Shown here one piece after another: positions 50,719-58,542 of a stretch of DNA of 64,000 bases. How positions within the stretch are numbered: the stretch's first letter is position 1; every line of letters starts with the position of its first letter. The translations under genes and the position numbers were made by a program. Origin of the DNA: Butyrivibrio sp. NC2002 (GTDB lineage Bacteria > Bacillota > Clostridia > Lachnospirales > Lachnospiraceae); assembly GCF_000702265.1 (NCBI RefSeq), contig NZ_JNKZ01000004.1, forward strand, positions 558,001 through 622,000. The letters are read 5' to 3'. The notes beneath the pieces were generated by a model that did not search any database, was not told where the DNA came from, and saw only the letters and a list, made by a program, of their open reading frames with translations.

Positions 50719-51423
50719 ATGAAAAAAAATATTACTACCGCTATCTGCGCTCTTATCGCTGCTATCATGCTAAGTGCCTGCGGATTATCAGAAGAAAACA
50801 AAAATCTGGTAAATGAAGCACTTTCTAACCTTACAATCGAAAAGGAAAGCAGCGAAAAGCTCTACGGAGAACTTACCGATGAAAGCTTTAGTGATGAGCT
50901 TAACGAATTAGCAGCACAATATCAGGAATTTTCGGAGCTTGATGTATCTAAGATCAAAAACAAAAAATGTGAAGAGATACTTGGTAACATAAATGCTCTG
51001 ACTGACTCCTACAAAGCACTATATGATGAAATGAACGCTGAGCTTTCAAAGGAGCAGGCAGAAACAGCTGAAAATGAAAAGCACATCGAGATACTCTCCA
51101 ATATCATAAATAAGTCAGGATCAGAACTTAGCTCTATCATTTTAAGGGATAACTCGCAGGGTACTGATTCAGAAAACCTCCTTTTAGGCGGTCAGACTCT
51201 TAAAAGCGGAACTATCCTTGCAGGCGCTGTTCTTCCTGTATATATTGACAGCACTGATTTTGCCCTTATAATTACTGACACACTAGGTAATACTCACGAA
51301 TATGCGCTTCCTCTTACAGGTCTTCAAAAGGATGTTCAGATAAAGATATCTGTAACAATAAACACCCCTGAAGCAGGGGTGTCTATCGGTGATTATGCAT
51401 CTGTTCCTGATTCTGAATCCTGA
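50719..51423 (+). CDS. Predicted lipoprotein of unknown function
   Basis: A 234-residue lipoprotein: signal peptide with lipobox LSAC, lipidated Cys at residue 21. Residues 25-140 are mainly helical and acidic with likely coiled coil, resembling a dimerising stalk; residues 150-215 form a beta domain (GTILAGAVLPVYIDSTDFALIITDTLGN). No known family is recognised. AAAAGGAAT precedes the ATG. Its last 31 bases overlap the convergent beta-helix gene, and the terminator hairpin of that gene lies inside its coding region. It is divergent from DUF3810 and close to the VTC operon, so a shared surface role is possible. Confidence 0.75.
   Translation: MKKNITTAICALIAAIMLSACGLSEENKNLVNEALSNLTIEKESSEKLYGELTDESFSDELNELAAQYQEFSELDVSKIKNKKCEEILGNINALTDSYKALYDEMNAELSKEQAETAENEKHIEILSNIINKSGSELSSIILRDNSQGTDSENLLLGGQTLKSGTILAGAVLPVYIDSTDFALIITDTLGNTHEYALPLTGLQKDVQIKISVTINTPEAGVSIGDYASVPDSES
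51362..51382 (-). terminator. Terminator inside the lipoprotein gene
   Basis: ACACCCCTG (51362-51370) pairs with CAGGGGTGT (51374-51382). On the minus strand it is followed by TTATTGTT and should end the VTC-DUF4956-beta-helix operon, while the same bases encode the lipoprotein C-terminus on the plus strand. Confidence 0.7.
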
Positions 51424-53264
51424 GCACTGCTCTCATTTGTCTGAGTACTGCTATCTCCATCTCCAGACATTTGATTCTGAGGTGCCTGTCCATTAGATGC
51501 TTGTCCATCAGGCATTGTAGGTCTTTCACCATTTTTAAAGTTTGGCATTTCGCCTTCCGGGATCTCACCATTCTGGAAGGCTTCTTTATTGCCTCTTCCT
51601 CCGCCCATATGGCCGCCCTGCATCATTTGACTCTGAGTGCCAGCAGTCGTTGCTTTATCGCTGACTGTAAAGGTATCTGTGGTATCACCCGCTGTAATAG
51701 TATAATCGCCTTCTTTTAATTCATCAGAGCTAAAGACAACTGAATTTCCTGTCTTTGTCATGGTGTATTCCATCAGCTTATTTCCATCAGAATCTGTAAT
51801 TGTGATCTCTGTGCCTGCACTAAGCGTTGTTTCAAAGTTATACATTACCGAGTACTGTTCTGAATCCTGACTGAATGTTTCAGCCATTCCGCTTGCGCCT
51901 ACAGCTATCACAGAGCCTCCTGATATAACAGCTACCCCGCCCTTATCAAGGGCTCCGTTTCCGCTGTTTTCAGGTCCGTCTACAACGATTGTCCCTCCAT
52001 CTATATAGAGGTCTCCGTTTGAATCTATTCCGTCGCCTTGTGAATTAACATATAAATTGCCGCCGTAGACATGGATATAAGCGTTTTCATCATAATCCAT
52101 TCCACCGCCCATTCCTCCAAAGCCAAAGCTATCCTGGGAAGTGCTGGTAGAAGCGTTTAATCCGTCATCACTTGATATTACGCTTATTTCTCCGCCTGTT
52201 ATATCTATGGTATCTCCTTCGAGACCTTCATAGCTTTTTTCTACATTTATTGTTCCGCCTGCAATATACAGAACCGTTCCTGCATGGATTCCGTCATCCT
52301 CTGCATTAATTGTTATGTCTCCGCCTTCTATGTAGATATATCCTTTTCCGGATTCCTCTTCGTTACTTGTGTGGATGCCGTCCTTCTCGCTTCCGCTTAC
52401 AAGGTTAAAAGTTCCGTCCTTTATCCGGATGCTGTCTTTTCCTTCAAGAGCATTGCCTGTTGCGGTCACATTGTAGGTTCCGCTTGTAAATTTGACATCA
52501 TCTTTTCCAACGATTCCGTTTGCGTAACCTGCTTTTATATTTAGTGTGCCATCTCCGTTAAAAGTGATATCGTCTTTGCTGAAAATAACTCCGTCGACAT
52601 TAGTCTCTGTATCTTCCTGCACATACTCGCTTCCTGTATCCTGAAGGGTGTTTTCTGAGTTTTTCGCAAGGGTTATAAATACTTTGTCAGCTGATTTTAC
52701 ATATATACATGCGCTGTCATCATTGGTGATAGTTACTCCGTTTAATACAATCTGCACTTTGTCGGTATCAGCTGCATCTACAACTATCTGACCGTCATTT
52801 AATGTGCCTGAAAAAATATAGGTTCCTTCGCTTGTTATCGTGATCGTTGTGCCATCTGCGCTTACTCCGTTTCCGGAAACCTCTACTTCGTCGCCGTTTA
52901 AAGTGATATTTGCGCTGCTCTCCTCATCAAAGCCTGTATCGAGGTCCCTTGAAGTAAACATATTCTCAAAGTCGAGCTCGCTTACACTTGTTACTGCACC
53001 TATTGTTGTAGTATCGTTGCTCGCATTTATGATTTCTGCAGAACTTACGCTACTTGCTGTATCTGATGTTTCTGAATCTCCGCTTTCAGACTCTGTACTT
53101 TCTGAATCCGTGCTTTCACCTGTTTGATCATCTGCTGTTTCATCTGTGCTTGTAGCTGTTTCTTGCTGCGCCTGTCCACATCCTGTTGTTCCTAATGTTA
53201 CTGCCGTTCCTATAGTAAATATCATTCCTGTTGCCAGAACTGATAATAAATTTTTTCTTTTCAT
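51393..53264 (-). CDS. Surface beta-helix carbohydrate-binding protein (Cthe_2159-like, DUF4353)
   Basis: A 623-residue exported protein. The N-terminal signal ends at TTGC-GQ, a weak lipobox, then a Ser/Glu/Asp/Thr linker (about 35-85). The main part (about 115-480) is a repeated right-handed beta-helix rich in Asp/Gly turns: NGVTITNDDSACI, GDGTLNIKAGYANGIVGKDDV, EGGDITINAEDDGIHAG and GGTINVEKSYEGLEGD. This is the Cthe_2159 family, calcium-dependent polysaccharide binders. The C-terminal 80 residues are Met/Gly/Gln-rich and unstructured. Start ATG 53264 is chosen because GAGG lies upstream. It ends the VTC-DUF4956 operon and overlaps the lipoprotein gene by 31 bases. Confidence 0.88.
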   Translation of the reverse strand: MKRKNLLSVLATGMIFTIGTAVTLGTTGCGQAQQETATSTDETADDQTGESTDSESTESESGDSETSDTASSVSSAEIINASNDTTTIGAVTSVSELDFENMFTSRDLDTGFDEESSANITLNGDEVEVSGNGVSADGTTITITSEGTYIFSGTLNDGQIVVDAADTDKVQIVLNGVTITNDDSACIYVKSADKVFITLAKNSENTLQDTGSEYVQEDTETNVDGVIFSKDDITFNGDGTLNIKAGYANGIVGKDDVKFTSGTYNVTATGNALEGKDSIRIKDGTFNLVSGSEKDGIHTSNEEESGKGYIYIEGGDITINAEDDGIHAGTVLYIAGGTINVEKSYEGLEGDTIDITGGEISVISSDDGLNASTSTSQDSFGFGGMGGGMDYDENAYIHVYGGNLYVNSQGDGIDSNGDLYIDGGTIVVDGPENSGNGALDKGGVAVISGGSVIAVGASGMAETFSQDSEQYSVMYNFETTLSAGTEITITDSDGNKLMEYTMTKTGNSVVFSSDELKEGDYTITAGDTTDTFTVSDKATTAGTQSQMMQGGHMGGGRGNKEAFQNGEIPEGEMPNFKNGERPTMPDGQASNGQAPQNQMSGDGDSSTQTNESSAQDSESGTDA

Positions 53265-53316
53265 GATCTGATACCTCATCAAAAATCGCATTGGCTTCTT
53301 TTATAAAGTTAAGCTC

Positions 53317-54000
53317 TTACAGCTCAGCACCGGGTACTGCCACAGGTCTTGAGCATGCAATCTCAAGATTTCCGTTTCTTTCTCTCATCTCATCGATCAT
53401 TGCCTTAGTTGAAGCTGTATTTCTCATTGTGATGTTATATGTAAGCTTATAGAGGCTTCCCATTCCGGTTGTCTTTACTTCAAGAAGCTCTGCACTGTTT
53501 GTATATCTTGTAAAAATGTCATCAAATATTCCCTCAAAATCAAGTGTTTCGGGAACTGTTATCTTAAGTGTCTTAACCTCTGAACCTACACCTCCAAAAC
53601 CAATTGCCTTAAGTGCTACGTTTACAAGTGTGATAACTACTGCAAATATGAATGCAAGTCCGATATATCCCATACCTGTTGCAAGACCTACTGCCATTGC
53701 AAGGAAGATGTTTGTAATATCCTGACCTGTTCCGGGCTGTGATCTGAATCTTACAAGGCTGAATGCACCTGCTACTGCAACGCCCGCTCCAAGGTTACCG
53801 TTTACAAGCATGATAACCAGCTGAACTATAGCCGGAAGAAGTGCCAGAGTGATCGCAAGGCTCCTTGATGTTGATGATTTTACTCCTGCCATAAATGCGA
53901 TATAAATTCCAATTGCTACTGAACAGATAGTTGCTATAACGAAGGCTATCGGTGTGATAGTGCCTGATTCCATGATTGTTCCAAATAAAAATGTAGTCAT
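53317..54000 (-). CDS. DUF4956 membrane protein
   Basis: A 227-residue protein with three or four N-terminal helices (about 15-130) and a C-terminal soluble domain (about 140-220) with a ferredoxin-like beta pattern (VKTLKITVPETLDFEGIFDDIF). The conserved core is NGNLGAGVAVAGAFSLVRFRSQPGTGQDITNIFLAMAVGLATGMGY-type text; the parts GAFSLVRFRSQPG and DITNIFLAMA are diagnostic of DUF4956. Function is unknown, but the gene repeatedly neighbours VTC polyphosphate polymerase genes in bacteria. AAAGGAGA precedes the ATG. It is between the VTC and beta-helix genes. Confidence 0.92.
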   Translation of the reverse strand: MTTFLFGTIMESGTITPIAFVIATICSVAIGIYIAFMAGVKSSTSRSLAITLALLPAIVQLVIMLVNGNLGAGVAVAGAFSLVRFRSQPGTGQDITNIFLAMAVGLATGMGYIGLAFIFAVVITLVNVALKAIGFGGVGSEVKTLKITVPETLDFEGIFDDIFTRYTNSAELLEVKTTGMGSLYKLTYNITMRNTASTKAMIDEMRERNGNLEIACSRPVAVPGAEL

Positions 54001-54047
54001 TTTTTGTATCTCTCCTTTTTTTCACTAAGAAACTATATTATGCTGAA

Positions 54048-54812
54048 TTATGCTGACAAAATCCTCTTGTCCCTGATGATCGTGCCATCCGAAAAAGGCT
54101 TTTTTACGCCCTCCGGATATGTGTAATCAAGGTATCCTTTTCCGTATTTTGAAAATGATACTTTTCTGATATTTAAATCACTTAAGATGTGAGCCATTTC
54201 TATGGACATCGCGCCTGCGATCTTAAGCTCCATCAGATGCTGTCCCTTTTTTAATATGTCAGTTCCGACATTTCCCATCTTAAGATCAAGGTCATCTACT
54301 CTCCATCTTATGTTTTCATCGAATGTGATCCTAAGCTCAGGATCATGTATTCCTGCCATCGCTATCCTGTCATAAGAGATCGCCATCGCAGGCTTCAATC
54401 CTGCATAGTATGTTTTGAAATAGTCGATCTCATTTGAAATCTGCGATTTCTTTTTTTCATCCAAAGGCTCATCCTCGTTTAAATAGCCAAGGGCCTTTTT
54501 ATAATCCATACCTATCCTTCTCTTATATACAATGCCTTTATATTTTTTCTTTATCTCTATGAAGGCTCTTGTATCATCAGTCGGCACTCCGTAGGTCCTA
54601 AGTCTTAGCTTCTCCTTATAAACCGGTTTTTCAAGTGAAGCCTTAATAAGGCTAAAGTCCGGAGTGTCATAATATATGTTTAAGATGGAAGTCTTCCCGT
54701 ACTCGTCGACTTCAGCCATGTCCTGAAGCCTTTCCCTTATTGCTCTGTACTGGAAGTCTTCCAGCAGATATTTTGTCTCGAATCTCTGGAAAGTGTCTTT
54801 GAATCCGCCCAT
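54048..54812 (-). CDS. VTC-domain polyphosphate polymerase-like protein
   Basis: A 254-residue soluble protein with one VTC domain: FQRFETKYLLEDFQYRAI at the start, the basic tunnel strands YKEKLRLRTYG and FIEIKKKYKGIVYKRR, RIAMAGIHDPELRITFD, and HLMELKIAGAMS. In yeast Vtc4 the same fold makes polyphosphate from ATP with Mn2+, using the Lys/Arg-lined tunnel and an acidic metal site; the corresponding Arg, Lys and Glu residues are visible here. Whether this bacterial protein is a polymerase or modifies another polymer is unproven. AAAGGCAAAAGAC precedes the ATG. It begins the operon, behind a leader hairpin at 54924-54953. Confidence 0.88.
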   Translation of the reverse strand: MGGFKDTFQRFETKYLLEDFQYRAIRERLQDMAEVDEYGKTSILNIYYDTPDFSLIKASLEKPVYKEKLRLRTYGVPTDDTRAFIEIKKKYKGIVYKRRIGMDYKKALGYLNEDEPLDEKKKSQISNEIDYFKTYYAGLKPAMAISYDRIAMAGIHDPELRITFDENIRWRVDDLDLKMGNVGTDILKKGQHLMELKIAGAMSIEMAHILSDLNIRKVSFSKYGKGYLDYTYPEGVKKPFSDGTIIRDKRILSA

Positions 54813-54923
54813 GTCTTTTGCCTTTCTGATTGCTTGTTTTCTTGTTTACATAGGCATCATAACTTTTGAACCTAAAATTATCCTTAAAACTATTATTTTG
54901 TTTCGAAAAAATATGAGAACTTA

Positions 54924-54971
54924 CTAAAAAAACAAGAAAATCCCTTGTTTTTAGCGCATTTACGGATTATA
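54924..54971 (-). promoter_or_regulatory. Promoter and terminator-like leader of the VTC operon
   Basis: On the minus strand TATAAT (54971-54966) is followed about 15 bases later by a hairpin AAAAACAAG/CTTGTTTTT (54952-54944 with 54936-54928) and a T-run. The order promoter, hairpin, T-run, then a long leader suggests transcription attenuation. Confidence 0.4.
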
Positions 54972-55009
54972 GTTTATGATACACAAAAGTATTTTAAGAG
55001 GTTATGGTT

Positions 55010-55498
55010 ATGGAAAAATATAGTAAAGGCGATAAAGTTATTATTCTTGATTACAACAACAAGCCTGTTGTACCTTATGTAGTTGCGGAAATTGAAGATG
55101 TTATAAGCGACACAAGAGTCAGGCTCTTTCTTCCCGACGGCGCAAGCTGCTACGAGTACACAGACAGATTTAAGAAAATAGATGAGGAAAAATATAAAGA
55201 AGTCTTGAACGATGTTCACGAAAGAGAGCGTGAGCTTCCTCTTGATCTTAAGATGGATATCAGAAAATTTGCTGCAGATCATCCCCGTCTTACAAGAGAT
55301 ATCTACAAAAACTTCCAGCTTGATAAGCAGTACGTTAGCGTTATCCACGCATATTCAGGACGTCTCCTCATGTTCGGTAAGGAATTCATCCCTGAGAGAT
55401 TCCTTTATGAATACGAAGTTGCAAAAGAAGGACTCCAGAAGACCAGAAGCTTTTTCCACGATCTGGATGAATCAATTCCCGAAGTCCATATCGACTGA
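55010..55498 (+). CDS. Conserved-looking hypothetical protein with N-terminal SH3-like strands
   Basis: A 163-residue soluble protein that I cannot assign. Residues 1-55 (YSKGDKVIILDYNNKPVVPYVVAEIEDV and DTRVRLFLPDGASCYEYTDRF) form beta strands like a KOW or SH3-type barrel. A helical part follows (about 55-85, rich in Glu/Lys), and the C-terminal third (DIYKNFQLDKQYVSVIHAYSGR) is mixed. Start ATG 55010 is preferred over 55004 because AAGAGG is then 8 bases upstream. A terminator follows and a repeat element overlaps its stop codon. Confidence 0.7.
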   Translation: MEKYSKGDKVIILDYNNKPVVPYVVAEIEDVISDTRVRLFLPDGASCYEYTDRFKKIDEEKYKEVLNDVHERERELPLDLKMDIRKFAADHPRLTRDIYKNFQLDKQYVSVIHAYSGRLLMFGKEFIPERFLYEYEVAKEGLQKTRSFFHDLDESIPEVHID

Positions 55499-55526
55499 CT
55501 TAACCGGGACGTTTCAAATTGACGCA
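55497..55526. repeat. REP-like repeat copy A
   Basis: The unit AACCGGGACGTTTCAAATTG, continuing ACGC, begins at the stop codon of the previous gene. It matches copy B (55585-55614) at AAC-GGGACG-TTCA-TGAC-C. Confidence 0.4.
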
Positions 55527-55533
55527 TATTATT

Positions 55534-55572
55534 AAAGGTGCATTTGGGCAATAAGCCTCAATGCACCTTTTT
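55534..55572 (+). terminator. Terminator of the 163-residue gene
   Basis: AAAGGTGCATT (55534-55544) pairs perfectly with AATGCACCTTT (55560-55570) and a T-run follows. Confidence 0.88.
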
Positions 55573-55584
55573 CAGTCACGGGGA

Positions 55585-55614
55585 AGTCAACGGGGACGAT
55601 TCAGTATGACTCGC
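55585..55614. repeat. REP-like repeat copy B
   Basis: GTCAACGGGGACGATTCAGT followed by ATGACTCGC; a shorter partial copy (GTCACGGGG) precedes it at 55575. Similar GGGGACG-TTC-TGAC units occur scattered between genes in Firmicutes, often linked to IS200-like REP-associated transposases. Confidence 0.4.
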
Positions 55615-55659
55615 TTTCAGGCAGGGCCACAAGTTCTGTGAGTTTTCCTGCATTCTTCT

Positions 55660-55761
55660 TTAATATCTAAATACAAATATCTGAAACACGAACGTGAGCA
55701 ACAGTCCAACCAAAACCATGAAAATACCTGCAATCATCGTAAGTTCATCTTTAAAGGCCAT
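55660..55761 (-). CDS. Possible 33-residue single-helix membrane peptide
   Basis: A short open frame that starts ATG 8 bases after the stop of the pseudouridine synthase gene: MAFKDELTMIAGIFMVLVGL, then LLTFVFQIFVFRY and TAA. It consists of a short polar start and one hydrophobic helix of about 22 residues with an aromatic-rich end, the form of many bacterial mini-membrane proteins. No clear ribosome site is seen, so translation would rely on coupling to the upstream stop. It could also be chance; I give it moderate-to-low confidence. Confidence 0.35.
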   Translation of the reverse strand: MAFKDELTMIAGIFMVLVGLLLTFVFQIFVFRY

Positions 55762-55768
55762 CAAGTTA

Positions 55769-56554
55769 TTAACAGTTAACGTACCTAAACCTGCGGAATA
55801 TCTCGCCCTTTGGCTGTATCTTAAATTCCATATCCTGCCCTGTTTTTGGGTGTTTAAAGTTTAGCTTATAGGCGCACAGAGCTACGTTTCTTACCATGAG
55901 CTCTCTTGAGAGGGCATTGCTGTCTTCTGTAAAGTAGCGCCTGTCTCCCATTATTGGGTAGCCCATGTTGCTTAGCTGCGCTCTTATCTGATGGAATCTT
56001 CCGGTATCAAGCCTTATTTCAAGAAGGCTTATGCTTCGCTTATCCTTTTCGATATCTCCATCTGCATCAGTTTCTTTTGCCTTGAATTCTACTATTTTTT
56101 CTCTTTTAATGGTTATCTCTTCAAGGACTTTATAGGATAGAGCTGCCTTTTTAGCTGAATCTGTCAGATTCTCTTCTTCAACGATAACTGCACTTCCTGT
56201 TTGCTTGTCTCTGTCGATATAGTTAAATAGAGCCTTTTCCTTTTCGCCATCGGGAAGAATTCCGAAGACTACGGCCAGGTAGTTTTTGCTCATCTCACCT
56301 TTTGACTGAACTTGCTCACTAAGGGAGGCTGCTGCCTTTTTATTTTTGGCAAAGACAAGGATTCCTTCAACGGGCTGATCGAGTCTGTGTATAACATGGA
56401 TAAGTCCGCCTTTTTCTCCTCTTCTGTTTAGCTGCGATCTGAGCATGTTTTCAAGGTCAGGTTCCGTCACGCGACTGCTCTGAACAGCTAGTCCTGCGCT
56501 CTTGTAGCATACAAGTATGTCTTCATCTTCAAATAGGATTTCAATGTTTTGCAT
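55769..56554 (-). CDS. RluA-family pseudouridine synthase
   Basis: A 261-residue synthase that isomerises uridine in rRNA or tRNA. The catalytic Asp is in HVIHRLDQPVEGILVFAKN, in the RluA-type HRLD motif (usually HRLDxxTSG; here QPVEG), followed by KNYLAVVFG and the C-terminal strands GRFHQIRAQLSNMGYPIMGD. There is no N-terminal S4 domain. An insert with Lys/Glu-rich text lies near residues 150-180 (KETDADGDIEKDKRS). The site modified cannot be predicted. AAGGAAGA precedes the ATG. Confidence 0.92.
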   Translation of the reverse strand: MQNIEILFEDEDILVCYKSAGLAVQSSRVTEPDLENMLRSQLNRRGEKGGLIHVIHRLDQPVEGILVFAKNKKAAASLSEQVQSKGEMSKNYLAVVFGILPDGEKEKALFNYIDRDKQTGSAVIVEEENLTDSAKKAALSYKVLEEITIKREKIVEFKAKETDADGDIEKDKRSISLLEIRLDTGRFHQIRAQLSNMGYPIMGDRRYFTEDSNALSRELMVRNVALCAYKLNFKHPKTGQDMEFKIQPKGEIFRRFRYVNC

Positions 56555-56638
56555 AAAATCTTCCTTATAAACAAAAGTTTCGAAATCATTAGATTAATTT
56601 TTTAAAGCTCTCCGCAGCTATTGCAGAGAGCTTTATCA

Positions 56639-57328
56639 TTATACCTTAAATCTGTAACCTACGCCCCATATTGTTTCAATATATTGCGGATTACTTGTAT
56701 CGAATTCAATCTTTTCACGAATCTTCTTGATGTGAACGGTTACCGTAGCAATGTCACCGATTGAATCCATGTTCCAGATTTTTCTGAAAAGTTCTTCTTT
56801 TGTAAATACGTGGTTAGGATTCTCTGCAAGGAATGTAAGAAGGTCGAATTCCTTAGTGGTGAAGCTCTTTTCAGCGCCGTCCACATATACTCTTCTTGCA
56901 GTCTTATCGATCCTAAGGCCTCTTATTTCAACTACGTCGTTTGACTCATGTCCGCTTCCTACAAGTCTTGAATAACGTGCCATGTGAGCCTTAACTCTGG
57001 CAACAAGTTCTGAAGGGCTGAAGGGCTTTGTGATGTAGTCATCCGCGCCAAGTCCGAGACCTCTTATCTTATCGATATCATCTTTTTTAGCTGATACCAT
57101 AAGGATCGGTACGTCCTTCTTCTCACGAATTCTCTTACATACTTCAAATCCGTCCATTCCGGGGAGCATCAGATCCAGTATTACCAGATCGAACTCCTCA
57201 CTAAGTGCTGTCTGGAGACCTACATCTCCTGCGTTTTCAATTTTCACCTCAAAGTCTGACAGTTCAAGATAATCTTTCTCAAGATCAGCAATCGCCTCTT
57301 CATCCTCAACAATCAAAATCTTGCTCAT
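56639..57328 (-). CDS. OmpR/PhoB-family response regulator
   Basis: A 229-residue regulator: receiver with VEDEEA, Asp52 in ILDLMLPGMDG and Lys in YITKPFSPSEL, and a winged-helix domain (about 130-228) with TKEFDLLTFLAENPNHVFTKEELF and ending VWGVGYRFKV-like text (WGVGYRFKV). Start ATG 57328 has GAGGAGG 7 bases upstream; an ATG five codons earlier overlaps that site. The kinase gene precedes it by 52 bases, in the same run. Confidence 0.96.
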   Translation of the reverse strand: MSKILIVEDEEAIADLEKDYLELSDFEVKIENAGDVGLQTALSEEFDLVILDLMLPGMDGFEVCKRIREKKDVPILMVSAKKDDIDKIRGLGLGADDYITKPFSPSELVARVKAHMARYSRLVGSGHESNDVVEIRGLRIDKTARRVYVDGAEKSFTTKEFDLLTFLAENPNHVFTKEELFRKIWNMDSIGDIATVTVHIKKIREKIEFDTSNPQYIETIWGVGYRFKV

Positions 57329-57380
57329 ACGGTGCCTCCTCATTTTAGTTTATTTTGACTTCGTAACATAACTTTCATTT

Positions 57381-58508
57381 TTAGAGAAACTCGGAATCAT
57401 GATCTACGACATTCTCGCCGTCCGCTTTTTCATGGTATTCCATGTATTTCCTTAAAACAAAGTGCATACAGGTTCCTTCGCCTTCATGGCTGGTCGCCCA
57501 TATATATCCGCCGTGATCTTCGATGATCTTCTTAACAATAGAAAGGCCTATTCCACTTCCGCCCTGTTTTGAATTCCTCGATGCATCCGTTCTGTAGAAC
57601 CTGTCGAAGATATTTGGTATTTCCTGAGCCCCTATACCCTTTCCGTTATCCTCGATCTCAACTCTTACAGAATCTACCTCATCAAGAATCCTTATATCTA
57701 TTATTCCGCTTCCATCCTCACGTCCAAGATATTTAACACTGTTACTTACAATATTGTTTACAACTCTCTTTAGCTGCTCTGCATCTGCAACTATCTGTGT
57801 ATCCGGAGTTGTAAGGTTTGCGTAATTCAGCTTTATGTCTTTATTTTCAAGCTCCATTCCTATTTCTTCTATGCAGTCTCCAAAATAATCTCCCACATTT
57901 ATTCTGGTGAAGTTGTAAGGAATTCTGTTGTTATCTATGCTTGAGTATAAAGTAAGCTCATTTATCAAATTGTTCATGTCATTCGCTTTATTGTATATTG
58001 TGCGAATGTACTTCATCTGTCTCTCCGGAGTATCTGCAACTCCTTCAAGAAGTCCCTGTGAATATCCTTTGATCGCTGTTATAGGTGTCTTTAGATCATG
58101 GGATATATTGCTTATCAGTTCTTTATTCTGACTTTCTCTTATTACCTTTTCATCCGCGGACTCTTTTAACCTTAGCCTCATGTCCTCGTAGTTTCGGTAC
58201 AGCTCCCCAATCTCTCCCTTTTCATTTATATCGGTAGGAAGCATATATTCGAAATTACCGTCTTTAATGTGCTTCATCGCAACATTCAGTTCATTTACCG
58301 GTTCGAAAAATCCTCTGTTTAGCCAGGTGGTAAGAATAAGGCTGGTAGCGATAAGTATCAGTACAAATGCTATGCACATGTAAGTTATCAGCCTGCTGTA
58401 AGATCCCTCGACCGCCGATTGAATGACATAAAACGAAGCAATTACCAGGATGAAAGGCATTATTATAATTGTAATTGATGTAATTAATAGCCTAGTCTTA
58501 AAACGCAT
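57381..58508 (-). CDS. Membrane sensor histidine kinase with HAMP domain
   Basis: A 375-residue kinase with two helices very close together (about 9-32 and 42-62), so the outer loop is only about 10 residues and it probably senses within the membrane. HAMP (about 62-115) with FEPVNELNVAMKHIKDGNFEY precedes HisKA with His137 in NISHDLKTPITAI, and HATPase_c with NSVKYLG, DNGKGI and GGSGIGLSIVKKI. It pairs with the response regulator downstream. Short-loop kinases of this kind often sense envelope stress or antibiotics; that is inference. Confidence 0.95.
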   Translation of the reverse strand: MRFKTRLLITSITIIIMPFILVIASFYVIQSAVEGSYSRLITYMCIAFVLILIATSLILTTWLNRGFFEPVNELNVAMKHIKDGNFEYMLPTDINEKGEIGELYRNYEDMRLRLKESADEKVIRESQNKELISNISHDLKTPITAIKGYSQGLLEGVADTPERQMKYIRTIYNKANDMNNLINELTLYSSIDNNRIPYNFTRINVGDYFGDCIEEIGMELENKDIKLNYANLTTPDTQIVADAEQLKRVVNNIVSNSVKYLGREDGSGIIDIRILDEVDSVRVEIEDNGKGIGAQEIPNIFDRFYRTDASRNSKQGGSGIGLSIVKKIIEDHGGYIWATSHEGEGTCMHFVLRKYMEYHEKADGENVVDHDSEFL

Positions 58509-58542
58509 GTCTGCTCCTGTTTTTAGTATATCATATTTTTAT

